Source of the DNA: Bryoerythrophyllum caledonicum
Taxonomy: Eukaryota; Streptophyta; Bryopsida; Pottiales; Pottiaceae
DNA: 64,000 bases
Assembly: GCA_963971425.1 (NCBI GenBank)
Contig: OZ020518.1
Location: 1,007,001-1,071,000 of the forward strand
Direction of reading: 5' to 3'
Positions 25,753 through 36,862 of the stretch are shown in pieces. A program made the translations under genes and the position numbers. The notes below the pieces were generated by a model, which saw only the letters and a list, made by a program, of their open reading frames with translations, made no database searches and was not told where the DNA came from. Numbering within the stretch: the first letter of the stretch is position 1; each line of letters opens with the position of its first letter.

Positions 25753-26430
25753 TGCCCAAACAAATCCAAAATAAATCTGATCGCCTTCAAAGCCCTTATT
25801 CAAGCTACCAATATCCACTATCGTAACCAACCAATTCCGGTTCTCAACCAAAACCAACCCTATATATACCTTGGAATAAACCTAGTCCCATCTTTAAAAT
25901 GGAAAATTCAAATTCACGCTACTACTACAAACTTATTAAGCAATGCAAGGAACTTACACTTTGTCTGGCCACATTGCAACAAAAAATAAAAATGATTGAT
26001 ACCATCATACGTCCGGGTATCTCATATAGTTTCTATGCGGTCCCTTATTCCATGCCCGCCATACACAAACTTGATAAAAAAAATCATAGCCATACAAAAG
26101 AAAGTATGCGGACTCATTAATTGTACGCCCCACGTCATAACACAACTCCCCCACGAACTATTCATATTAGAAGCTTTTTCCCTCAAAAATGCCTACCCAC
26201 GTTGCATTGGAGAACAACTCCAGAATGCACTTGACGATAAAGGACGACTATGACTAATTTACAGTGGACTCCTTTGGCACATCCTTGCCATTTATGGAGG
26301 AGCACAATACCTCCAAAGACTTAAAAAATCTGATTGACTTCGATCTCCCATTACCCGCACACTTTTTCTACTCAAAACAGAAGGTCAAACATTTCTAAAT
26401 AGCACACTAGAAGATTTCCTACCAGGCCCT
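25753..26430 (+). pseudogene. ORF2 thumb and linker, frame-broken
   Basis: Continues after the TGA with the thumb (YIYLGINL) and basic helices (EQLQNALDD region near 26,210-26,250). The peptide KSD*LRSPITRT near 26,325-26,355 matches SDCIRSPITQTFFLL in copy 2 on the minus strand at about 63,790-63,850. This shows the two copies are homologous through here. Confidence 0.75.
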
Positions 26431-28041
26431 GTGCCGCTCGAACAAAATTGGGCAAATGAAATACATAACCTTCCTAGACTTGACCGACAATTATCCGCCA
26501 AACTCCTACAAAAACTTTTCTCTGCAAACATTACCGATCTAAAACAAATTACACTACCAAATGGAACACACCTTATGGACGACAAGAGCTACAAAACACT
26601 CTATGGTACCCCTCATAAATTAATAAAAAGTGCACTAAATATTGCTAAACAATTATTTTGTCACCCTCCATGTCTCCCTATATGCCCCAACCCTTGCACC
26701 ACTCACGCCCCACCATACACACTTAAAGACTCATACATCATCAATCACAATGACATCCACCCCAACATCAACCTCCCATTAATCCCTCCAAACCCGCCAC
26801 ATTCAAGACCATATGCCCCTCCACCACATATATTAAAAAATCCTTTCATACACCCAATAAATAACATAACCGCGCACAAACATAGAAAGTACATTGACTC
26901 TAACAACATAAGCAAACAATATGCGTCATACCTACGCCATTGGTCCCACAATAACAACACCTACGCCAAAGGGCTCCCACAAAGAAATCTTTTCCCTTGG
27001 CACAACCCAAATACTTCCTTATATAATACCAAAATCCTCACACAATACTACCTTAGAACTCAAAACAATTATTACCTAAATATCATACAATTACACCACC
27101 CCCAAGCACAACCTCGAGATAGAAGATTTGTCACACCACCTCTTATTATCCCCCTCGTTAACATCTTTACAACCGAATGCAACCCCGAAACGGGCATCCT
27201 AGCACAAAAAAATACAATCAAAATACAACAAGATAATGCCCACATATACGAAGGTAATGGTAGACATCTAATAACCATACCACTCGCTAGACTACAATGG
27301 CTCTGGAACCAATATTACAACGCACTACAAACCCCCATTAACATTGAACCAATACCCCAAACATTTGAAACCGAAATTGTTTGGCTATACCAAAGATATA
27401 ACTACCGAATACCCAAAAATGACCCCCTTAAAAATGCACACTATACAATACCCGATCCTATCTTAGACTACCTTATTACATCTCTGAATATCACACATTC
27501 ATACTTCTCATCCCCCGTTACATGCTCCACAAAAATCTCAAAATTTTACTCTCCATTCGAATGCGATAAGATTTTTGGTTCTCTTGGAAAAGCTTTTGAT
27601 TACAAGTGGAGCGGAATAGGCCTTGCACACCCTCACAACGAAGAAGAAACACAACAAGCAACACATTGGGCACGCCTAGCGGCAAATAATGATCCCAACC
27701 ACAACATCACCATTATTATCACTCCCGACACTCATTGGTACCACAACCCTAACCCACACTTAGGCCCATTCCCGGACTCTCACATCATAGTACTATTTGA
27801 AGCGGACTCTATGACTTACAAAGAACCCACTATACCACCGCAAATACGAACACCCCGCCTTGAACCAGCAACCCTACGTATCCTATGTATACATCAACAA
27901 ACTCGAGAAATAGGTACTCTAGAAAACCTCACTCATCTCACTTTGATAGCAAAAAATCTAAACATTAACAAGGTATACACCGCAATTGCTTCTCCCACAC
28001 CCATTTCAACCCGTGTAAACCGCAACAAAAAAATGGTCTAA
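26431..28041 (+). pseudogene. ORF2 central region with PCIF1/Dam-like methyltransferase-like domain
   Basis: A 536-codon frame. Residues 1-300 have no recognised domain. From about residue 310 come LYQRYNYRIPKNDPL, then SYFSSPVTCSTK (about 350), YSPFECDKIFGSLGKAFDYKW (about 370-392), GLAHPHNEEE (397-406), and ITIIITPDTHWY (about 428-439). The order SPLN-like, D-x-x-FGS-x-G, (N)PP-like, then a strand ending in P-x-x-x-W resembles the catalytic half of PCIF1-type N6-adenine methyltransferases. The catalytic NPP(F/Y) position is HPH (27,628-27,636) in this copy and also in copy 2. Function is inferred and may be non-catalytic. A generic Rossmann-like fold is an alternative. Confidence 0.55.
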
Positions 28042-28081
28042 TACCCCCCACACAAACATCTCCACATCACCAATTACCGAA

Positions 28082-28840
28082 TTGAGCCTCCCCCTCTCCT
28101 ACTACCAAATTAATACAGACCTTAAATTTGATCCCAACTTTAGCTACTACACTGAGGGCTCCTTTAAAGAACCAACCGAAGTAAGCCCGGGACATTGGCA
28201 CCGAGAAAAAACCGGTTATAGGATATACAATTCAACCAAACAAATTAAATTAGGCAAAAGACTACATGGACTCCAAAATATTCTAAGAGCCGAAATGATG
28301 GCTATACACAAAACCCTTAAAATAATCACCACTCAATACTCAAACAAACCGGCTCATATTTTTACAGATTGCATAAATGTATTATATCTCCTTAATACAC
28401 ACATTAAACACCCTACTTTACACAACAGTCATCTGGATAAAACTATCCTTACATCTATGGTTGCAATGCTCCAAAATCGTACACAGATTACTACACTCCA
28501 CAAAGTCCAAGCTCATGCTAATATCGATGGCAATGAACAAGCCGACAAACTAGCAAAGGAAGGAAGAGAAAAAACCCACAAGAATGCCGAACACCCATAC
28601 AAACACGCCCATGCCACTCCATATTACTTTCATAGATATGAATGGCCTTCTATAGGTGAAACTCCCGATAAAGGCCCTATACGATTCTTGGACAAATACC
28701 TCAAAAAACATGATCTTGTAAATAATCTAGAAAAACTTACAGAAAACTTACAGAAAACTTCCCCAATATTGATAAATGGACTGGCAACCCAAACATTCAT
28801 AACGTACTGTCCAACAATTTTTGGAAAAATCCCATTATAA
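28082..28840 (+). pseudogene. ORF2 RNase H domain (catalytic Asp replaced)
   Basis: A 252-codon frame, one frame step from the previous one. RNase HI motifs: YYTEGSF (residues 23-29), RAEMMAIHKTL (about 71-81, catalytic Glu), HIFTDCINVLYLL (about 96-108, catalytic Asp), and HANIDGNEQADKLAKEG (about 145-161, His and final Asp). The first motif normally reads YTDGS; here the Asp is Glu (codon 28,154-28,156), and in copy 2 it is Asn. RNase H removes the RNA strand after first-strand synthesis. Confidence 0.87.
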
Positions 28841-29614
28841 CGGATCCTCAAATCACATGGCTAATCAAATTCCGCACCGGACAATACATGGGTAATGCCC
28901 GCAAACAACTCTTCTTTAGAATAGAAAGATTCCCTACAATTACATGTCCAATTTGCAACACCACGGACATGGCTATATGTCTTACTCAAGTGCCAAAACC
29001 CCCATATATACTCACTAATTGTTAAAAGACATAACAAAGCCGTATGGGCTATTTGTAAACTATTTATATCATCAACCAAATCCCGGTGTTTCATTCTCAT
29101 GAATGCCGGAACCTTTAATGACAATCCACAAGAAAATACGGTCCCTCCTTGGCTATTACCATGCATCTGTCATATTCAAAGATGCCACTGTAATGCAAGA
29201 TTCAAACCGGACCTACTATGTGTTAGAGGACTTTCATACAAAGACCCCCCACCAAACCACATAGACCCTGGTCTCACCATCCAATTTATTGAATTCACAT
29301 ATTGCAATGATAGATTCTCTCCGGACACTATTGCAAACAAAACAAATAAATGCCAACCACTACTTGATGATATTCAAGCACTAGGATGGAAAGTAGACCC
29401 CCTCATTGTCATCACTGCAGGTGCTAGAGCCACCACCTTCATTCCCTCAATGACAACCCTTGAAGAAACATTTAAAATCCCCATCACTTCAATCAAAACC
29501 ACCTTTTCAAATATTAACATTATTGCAATTCAACATGCTATGTCGATACTCCTACATAAACATAAACTTAAAAACAACCAACCCCTTCCGGACGCTTCGA
29601 ACCCCCCTCCATAG
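28841..29614 (+). pseudogene. CCHC knuckle and restriction-like (PD-(D/E)XK) endonuclease
   Basis: Near 28,930 the sequence FPTITCPICNTTD begins a C-x2-C-x9-H-x4-C knuckle; it is intact in copy 2 and frame-broken here. A 171-codon frame (29,099-29,614) then gives ARFKPDLLCVRG (residues 33-44), TIQFIEFTYCNDRF (60-73), then K81 and K84 (KxxKY in copy 2), and GWKVDPLIVITAGARAT (96-112). A PD, a strand with an acidic residue, a downstream Lys and a CCHC just upstream is the layout of the restriction-like endonuclease of R2-type elements. An APE domain at the other end makes this a dual-endonuclease element. Confidence 0.65.
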
Positions 29615-29872
29615 ATCTACACCTGCATTTGCATTTCATTGTACTTGCCCTCCCTCTTTTGGGACTTTTTGGGACTTTTTGGGACCTAGGGTCCTTTTGA
29701 TATTGGTTACTAGTTAGTGGGTACATAGTGTCTCCCCTTGAAAGGGGGAAGTAGTTCCATACTACTAACCCATGCCCGATGGGCATAGACTTAGTGGTGA
29801 AATGAACGGACACTTCACTCACACCGGCCCTCTACGGAGACCGGCGTTCTTCTTCTTCTTCTTATAATCTCT
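29615..29872 (+). other. Retrotransposon 3' UTR and tail
   Basis: Starts after TAG at 29,612. It has three copies of gggacttttt (29,660-29,690). A block gtgtctccccttgaaagggg (about 29,729) is shared with copy 2 as gtgtctaccctcgaaagggg. It ends with a stem (accggccc...agaccggc, 29,823-29,846) followed by (CTT)n. The same stem plus CTT tail closes copy 2 at about 60,315-60,360. A conserved 3' stem is probably the RT recognition site. Confidence 0.7.
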
Positions 29873-30430
29873 AGTCATAAATGCTTCTCAAAAAAATCAA
29901 GGATAGCCAAATTTAGTTGTGTGCACTTGTCACATCTCAAAGACTGCGCTTGTTTAAAAATTGGAGACCATATATGTATGAAGAAGTTTTTTCCTCTCAA
30001 TAAGAATGCTTGCATTTACAATAGAGCATTTTAGGAGGTGGGATGTGGGATGATGAGAGAAGCAAGTGATGGGTGATTATTTTCTAAGCACAAGATTGAA
30101 ACTTTGTGAACATGAGTGATTGAGTGAATGAAAGATGAGTTAACTGAGTAAGTCTAGGCTATGTGATAACTGAGTGGCTGAGGCATGGGATGAGTGTCTG
30201 AGGATACATGGAGATATGTGAGATTTTCTTTAAGAGTGAGTGAGGTTATAACGTACATGTGGTGACTGGTGAGGTCTGGTGAATGAGTGAAGGCTGTGAG
30301 GCAGGATGATGGTGAGTGATTGAGGGTATGTGAGATTTTTTTCTGATGACTGAGTCAGGTTATATATGTGCTCAGTGAGTGAGGCTGGATTATGGTGATT
30401 AAGTGAAGGCTAGATCATGGTCACTGAGTG
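29873..30430. repeat. GTGAGTGA-rich degenerate repeat
   Basis: From about 30,045 to 30,430 the sequence is a loose repeat of gtgagtga / gactgagt / gaggct words (for example tgagtgattgagtgaatgaa). There is no fixed period and no coding. It sits between the retrotransposon tail and the Tc1 transposase. Confidence 0.55.
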
Positions 30431-31411
30431 ATGGCTATTTCAGATGAAACTCGTGCTTGCATAGTAGGTTTGAGTGAGGTAGGGAAGACAGGAGTTTTCA
30501 TTGCAGCTATTGTTAGAATCCATGTTAGAACAGTCCAGAGGGTAGTGAAGAAATTTCGAGAAGATTGAACCTATAAGTGCAAACCTTGTGGTGGAAGTCA
30601 TGCTAAAAAGCTTAGTGATAGAGATGTCCGTACTATTGTACGTGTCTCAAAAACTCATCGTCGCTCGACACTCTCTGAGATCACTAATATATGCTCTACT
30701 CAAGTGTCTAGATCGACTATTCGAAGGGCCTTACATGAGAGTGGCATTTTCAGTCGAATTGCTGTTAAAAAACCTTTTTTGATACATCGTCACATGTCTA
30801 AACGATTGGCATTTGCTCAAAAGTATTGTGGGTGGACTATAAAAGAATGGGAGAGAGTTGTTTGGACAGTTGAGTCTACCTTTGAAGTTGGAAAAAATTC
30901 TAAACAAGTTCATGTTTGGAAAAATGCATATGAGCGCTATTCATCAAGTTGTATAGTTCCAACTTTTAAGAGTGGGAGAACTTCTTTGATGATTTGGGGT
31001 GCATTTTCTGGAGGGCAAAAGTCACAACTTGTTTTTATGCCCAAAGATAGACGTTCTGGTAAGGATTTTGTTGCAGTGGTCTACAATGTCGAGTTGCTTC
31101 ATTTTATGAGTAGAGTGCCACAGGGATTACTCATGGAAGACGACGCACCTGTCCATCGTAGCAAAGTATGTGAAGAATGGAGACAAACACACCTTTTGGA
31201 GAAGCTCGATTGGCTTGCAAATTCTCCCGATCTCAATCCAATTGAGAACCTTTGGAAGATTTTGAAAGATGCTGTACAACATGGCCCAATATGTCCAAAA
31301 AATTTAGATGACTTAAAGGTAGTTATTGAAAGAGAGTGGAGGTTAATCAATGGTACAAAGCTCCTTCAACTATGTCATTCTATGCCCTCTAGGTTACGAG
31401 CAGTGATTTAG
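30431..31411 (+). pseudogene. Tc1/mariner DD34E transposase, inactivated
   Basis: The frame runs from ATG at 30,431 to TAG at 31,409 (about 326 codons, normal for Tc1), interrupted once by TGA at 30,566-30,568. N-terminal part: helix-turn-helix (RTVQRVVKKFRED; VSRSTIRRALHESGI). Catalytic core: WTVEST at about 30,863-30,880 where the first Asp is Val; EDDAPVHRS (second Asp, 30,704-frame residue 146); SPDLNPIENLW (Glu, residue 181). The spacing is 34 residues, that is DD34E. The stop and the Asp-to-Val change both abolish activity. The gene lies just inside the right inverted repeat, as in intact Tc1 elements. Confidence 0.9.
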
Positions 31412-31419
31412 GCAAATGG

Positions 31420-31997
31420 AGGACATACACGTTGGTAGATTGAAAAATATTTTTTTTTATAAGTTTTTTGACCTTGAAATTTGGCATGAATGTTGTTATC
31501 ATAAAGAGCATGTTGTGCCAAAATTTTCATGGTAAATAGACAATTTCTCAACCGTTGGGAGGGTGTCAAAGTTGGTAGCAATGAAATGGTCCCCCATTGT
31601 TTCCCACAACTACACATGTTGGTAGATTGTGGATTTCTTTTTTTGTATTAATCTTTTGGCCTTGAAATTTTTATCATATGTTATTAACATAAAGAGGTTT
31701 TTGTTCCAAGAATTTCATGAAAAAAAAAAAATCAATCCTTGGGTGGCTGTCAAAGTTGGCAGCAGTGAAAAAATTTCCACAGCTACCAATGTTGGTAGAT
31801 TTTGAATAACTTTTTTTTTGGTGAATCTTTTGGCCTTGAAATTTGGCATACATGTAATTAACTTAAAGGTAATTCTTTGGTAAAAATTTCGTGGTAAAAT
31901 ACAAATTTTTGAGCTCTCATGAGGCTTTCAAAGTTGGCAGTACTGAAATTTTTCTCATTGCGAATTCAAAAACGACATTTTGATTGGTACCCCACTG
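31420..31997 (-). repeat. Right terminal inverted repeat (subrepeated)
   Basis: Reverse complement of 15,666-16,253 with scattered differences. It starts near catacacgttggtagattg and ends GGTACCCCACTG, followed by TA. It carries the same three to four subrepeats in opposite orientation. Confidence 0.85.
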
Positions 31998-31999
31998 TA

Positions 32000-32264
32000 C
32001 ATGAACAATGTCGTTTTCAAAAAAAAACAAAAACCAATTTAATAATCATATATTCTACATAAGTTTAAAACAATAGTTATCATATATTTTGCATATTATT
32101 CACGTACGTACAAGTTATTTAACGCAATATGTAACGCAACATGTAACGCAACATGTAACACAACAAACACAAAAATTTAATACAAAAGATTTAGTAAGAT
32201 TTTAGCATTTTAAAAATAAAAAAATTGGGGGCAAAATCTTTTGGTTTTTGAGTGCCGAGTAGTG
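32000..32264. repeat. AT-rich spacer with 14-bp tandem repeat
   Basis: Between the Tc1 right end and repeat B. A unit of about 14 bp (acgcaacatgta) is repeated three to four times at about 32,123-32,163. No gene. Confidence 0.6.
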
Positions 32265-32620
32265 CACTTGGCCAAGTGCATAATTGCTTAATTCAACATT
32301 TTTTTATAGGAATCGCTATGTCTTTTGGGTGTGTCCTTTGAATAAAATGTATCCTATGAAGAAATCCTCTATGTGAGGCCTTCAAAAGAGTCCTTCAAAT
32401 ATGCCCTTTCATTGGAATTTGAGTTAGTAGTAGAAAAGATATAATTGATTTGAAAAATACTATTGTGTACCAAAAATGGAAAAATAAGAGCCACATATAA
32501 ATTTTTAATATCATGATTTGTACATAGTGAATCTTTTTGGATGAAACTATAGGGTATACTACCATGGGTATATAAAGTAAATGATGGGTTTCTATAAAGT
32601 ATATGAAGTATTAATGGGTA
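32265..32620 (+). repeat. Dispersed repeat B, right copy
   Basis: Matches the reverse complement of 13,225-13,745 except for the small foldbacks found only there. Together the copies form a mirror-image pair outside the Tc1 element ends. Confidence 0.7.
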
Positions 32621-33384
32621 TTTAAAGTACATAACAGGTATAGAATGGGTACATTTTATTTTTCCATTTACATACATATACTTAATTGGCAATTGCCAAC
32701 GGCCCGTCGGGAACGACAAGGGATCAACTAGTTACTTACAATAATTATATTATTTTTGGGTATATGTAATATCTAAATTAATCATACAATATTTAAACAT
32801 ACAAAAGAAAAGTTAAAACAATAAATAACAATAAAAGGAAATGCATCTAGTAAGAATAAAGAAAATAAAAGTGCAAAATCTCTAAGTTTTGTGCCTATTT
32901 ATGTAGAAGAATGAAATAAAATTGTCGGTGCCCATTAGCTTTGATGCCTCTTCATGTGAAATTTTTTCACCATAAAAGGTTTTTTTAACTAAATTTTCAA
33001 GTAAATTGATATCAGTTAATTGTATAAAAAATCCTGGATATTTTGAATGACTTCCAAACTACCCACCTTTCCCTGAAAACTGCCTTGGGTTGCATGATAT
33101 TTTCATCAAATGTTGCTGAATATCACTTGTTATTCTTCTTTGTTTATATTTTCGGAAGTATTTCATGCTTTTGTTTTTTTGTTTTCTTTTTTCTTTTTTT
33201 GAAATTGATTTCCAATCGTATAGATTATTTCTTTACACAAAAAACATGGTTTTCTTTATTCATGATGAATACTATATTTCTGATCATATTTTGATACTTA
33301 AATTAATCAAATAGCATTTAAACAGACAATGAATTTGCAAAAAATTGAAGTGCATACATTTAAAATTAAGAATGAGTTCCATGT
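32621..33384. other. AT-rich intergenic, nothing recognised
   Basis: Short frames only, for example an 83-codon Phe-rich frame at 33,043-33,294 that reflects T-rich composition. No motif or splice pattern. Confidence 0.4.
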
Positions 33385-33595
<211 letters not shown>

Positions 33596-35050
33596 TTTTT
33601 TTTACTTGGTGATTAATAACTTTGAAGCCTCATGGCGTGAAGATTTATTTTGGTAAAATCCCATATAAGGGAACATTGATTAGACCTTATATAAAAAAAA
33701 TCTCTCAGTTTTTTTAAGTAAATTCCGAATTGCCTACCCTCTAAAAATTGCTTCGGATATAAAAATAAAATTTTCATCAAATTTTGAATGTAGAAAAAAA
33801 ATTTACTCCCACAAAGCTTTTAGAAGTGCTCATCTACAATAGAAATCCCAAAGGGGATTGTTAAAAACTAATAGAGCAGGACATTTTGAGACATTCAATC
33901 CTGTAGTAGGTAAAACCTATTGAATCCAATTGCTTTGTAATACATGATTTACTCTAGAATTCATTGTCCAAGAACAAAGATATCTTGGACTTATAATATT
34001 TGTCTCATATTATTTGACTTAATTTAGAATTCTCGATGATATTTATCTAGAATTGATAGAATTTTCAACAGGGAAAAAACAACATCTTATTAAATAGTAC
34101 ATTTTCCTTTTTATTTTTCACAATTTTTTTTGCGGGTTGTTAATTTTATTTATCTTTATAAATTCCTTAAAACAAATAAGATTACTCCTCTAAAGCTTTT
34201 CAAAATGCTTTATCCTTGATAAAAAAATCTTTTAAAAAAAGAATATTGAGCTTTCAGCAATGTCATGCATGTCATCTTGAGATATCTTGACAAAACCTCT
34301 ACTGCACAAGTATTTTTATTTATTTATTATTGTGCACGAAAAATGGCAATTGTGCGTGAAAAAAGCGGCAGCATGTGATACTTGAGGTTAGAACTGTCCT
34401 ATCTGTAACAAAACTCAAACCATATGGCGCTATATCCTGACTATGTTCCATGCATGACTTTGATTGTTTTGCCATGTTATCATCTGATTTCTTTTCCTTC
34501 CTTGTGCCTGGTGTGCTCGGGCTAAGGTTGGATAACCTATCACCACCATCATTGCCAAAATCCGCCAGCCGCCCACCCCATTTCCGAAATTTTAGGAAAG
34601 TCAGTTTATAATTGGGTCTCACTTTATAATTGGTTCACAGCTCTCGATTTTTAGTCTCTTCTGCTCACAGTGATGGGTGCTTTGACAAGTGGTCATTAGC
34701 ACAACTTACTGTGGAAGCAGAGAGTATTGTGTGTGGAGGAATGGGTCACGGCTTACTATCCACTTAAAAAATTTGTAGCAATTTCAATATGAAGAAATAA
34801 ATGGTCACGACAATTGCAATATTCATGAAATCCTATTTTGAATTCCCAAAAAAATCTTACCACGTATACAAACGTTATAAATAGGTGAGCAAGCTTAAGT
34901 TGGTGGTTATAGGTCATCCAACCTTAGTTGAATCCTTATTGTCTCCAACAGAGCAAAGGCAGTCCCCAAAGACCCTATCTTGGTGCAAGGACCTTGTCTC
35001 ACTACAAACCTTTCAATGATGCTACCAAATATCTTCTCAACATTCGGTAG
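33596..35050. other. AT-rich intergenic, no supported gene
   Basis: No frame has recognisable content. A 100-codon minus frame at 34,320-34,622 lacks any motif. Nothing else can be supported. Confidence 0.4.
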
Positions 35051-35054
35051 TGAA

Positions 35055-35112
35055 AAGAATAAACAAACACTATAGTCACGCCGGTCCCCTCCGATGACCG
35101 GAGTTTGTCTTC
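35055..35112 (+). mobile_element. Solo relic of the retrotransposon 3' tail
   Basis: gaataaacaaacactat then cacgccggtcccctccgatg then accgg matches the terminal block of copy 2 (gaacaaacactttattcacg, ccggtcccg...gaaccggcg) and copy 1. Only the last ~55 nt is recognisable, so it is a heavily 5'-truncated insertion or a SINE that borrowed the LINE tail. Confidence 0.55.
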
Positions 35113-35186
35113 TATGTGAATTCTTGACAAGGTCAAAAGAATATGACCCGAATGTACAGTGATGGCATTTTTTCATATTGAAATTT

Positions 35187-36062
35187 CACTTTTGTCAACT
35201 TTGACACCCTCTCGAGGGCTGAAAATTTGTTAATTTCCCATCATACTTTTGGCACAATATCATCTTTAAGTTAATAACATGTGTGCCAAACCTCTAGACC
35301 AAAAGATTTACATAAACAAAGATATCTAAAATCTACCAACATGTGTAGTTGTGAGTCATCCATTGGTGCCAATTTTCACACCCTCCCTAGGGCTAAAAAT
35401 TTATTAATTTACCATGAAATTTTTGGCACAAGATCATCTCTACATTGATAACATGTCTGTCAAATTTCAAGGCCAGAAGATGAATATGATAAAATATATT
35501 CAAAAACATTTCTCATAGTTACACATGTTGGTAGGTTTTGAATATCTTTTTTTGTATTCATCTTCTAGCCTTGAAATTTGGCACACATGTTATCAACATA
35601 GAGATGATTTTGTGCCAAATTTTTTACGGTAATTAACAACTTTTTAGCCCTCGAGACGGTGCCGAAGTTGGTAGTAGTGAAGTGGTTTCTCCAATTGTTT
35701 CTCACAACTACACATGTTGGTTGATTTTGATTTTGATTTTGATTTTTTCTTTTGAAGATCTTTTGGACTTGAAATTGAGCACACATGAAAATTAACAACT
35801 TTTCAGTTCTTGAGAGGGTGTCAAAAGTTGGCAGTAGTGAATTTTTTCTCACAACTACATGTGTCGGTAGATTTGATTTAATTTTTTTAAAAATTCATCT
35901 TCTTGCCTTGAAATGTGGGATACATGTTGTCAACTTAGAGATGATCTTGTGCCAAAAATTTCATAATAATTTAACAAATATTCAGCCCTCATAAGGGTGA
36001 CAAGCTGGTAGCAATGAAATTACTTTCTGTGGGAATGCAAAAACGCCGTTTTGATTGTCACC
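35187..36062. mobile_element. MITE-like foldback built from Tc1 TIR subrepeats
   Basis: The left half (35,187-35,365 and on) carries the subrepeats of the 15,666 TIR in left orientation; the right half (about 35,510-36,055) carries them in right orientation and ends aaaacgccgttttgattg, close to the 31,997 terminus (aaaacgacattttgattgg). The centre is near 35,460-35,500. It looks like an internally deleted, diverged relative of the 16.3-kb element. The outermost bases have decayed and no clear TA pair was confirmed. Confidence 0.65.
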
Positions 36063-36205
36063 TCGCTATTCAATACAAAGGTACCGGAGTATGAAGAAAT
36101 TGACCGCAAAAGTGAAATATTTAGTCATTGTCACATTTAGGTCAAACTTCTCTTTTGAGAGACTCCTAATTTATAGCTTGGTACTATAAATTATCTAATA
36201 TAACT

Positions 36206-36426
36206 ACATTGATTTTGATGTTTAGTGTCATGGGCAGTAAATGACTTGTAAATGCTATAAGTTTTCACTCTTGATGAATCTTTTTACCGACCATGTCCAC
36301 TATGATCCCCCTCGTTGAGTAGTATAGATTGTTGTGGTCTTAGTAAAAAATTATATCAAAAATAAAAACTTACAGCATTTACAAGTCATTTACTGCCCAT
36401 GACACTAAACATCAAAATCAATGTAG
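36206..36426. mobile_element. CTACA-family MITE, copy 1
   Basis: Inverted arms of about 60 nt: ctacattgattttgatgttt, agtgtcatgggcagtaaatg, acttgtaaatgctataag on the left and their complement (cagcatttacaagtcattta...caatgtag) on the right. Total 221 bp, no coding. A near-identical arm sequence occurs at 58,111. Superfamily is not assigned because no clear target duplication was read. Confidence 0.8.
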
Positions 36427-36639
36427 TCTATGTATGGGTTATTATTGTGTATTTAAGAAAAATATAAGGGCAGTTGACCAACATTTGTGATTGGGGTAAT
36501 TTGACCCTCGGTATCTGGTACATGACCGGAGTAAATGCTCTGATTTAAAGAATGAGTAAACTCGATGATTGGTTGCAGTTTGTAGGCATGAACACTGAGT
36601 CTCAAGTCCAAAATCTACTCAACCACAATTACACATACT

Positions 36640-36862
36640 ATTCTAAATTTGGTGAATAGTGTAGGCACACTATATGATTTATAAATGATATAAGTTTCTA
36701 CTCTTGCAAGAATATTTTTACCACCCATGTCAACAATGAGCACCTTCTTTAAGTAGTATAGATAGATGTACTCTCTATAAAGATCTTCATAAAAAATAAA
36801 AAGTTATAGCGCTTTCAAATCATAAAGTATCACTACACTAAACACCAAATTCAGTATAGCTG
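36640..36862. mobile_element. CTACA-family MITE, diverged copy
   Basis: The left arm ctattctaaatttggtgaat with agtgtaggcacactat pairs with the right arm tacactaaacaccaaattca then gtatag. The interior shares tataagtttctactctt and tttttaccacccatgt with the other copies. Confidence 0.6.
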
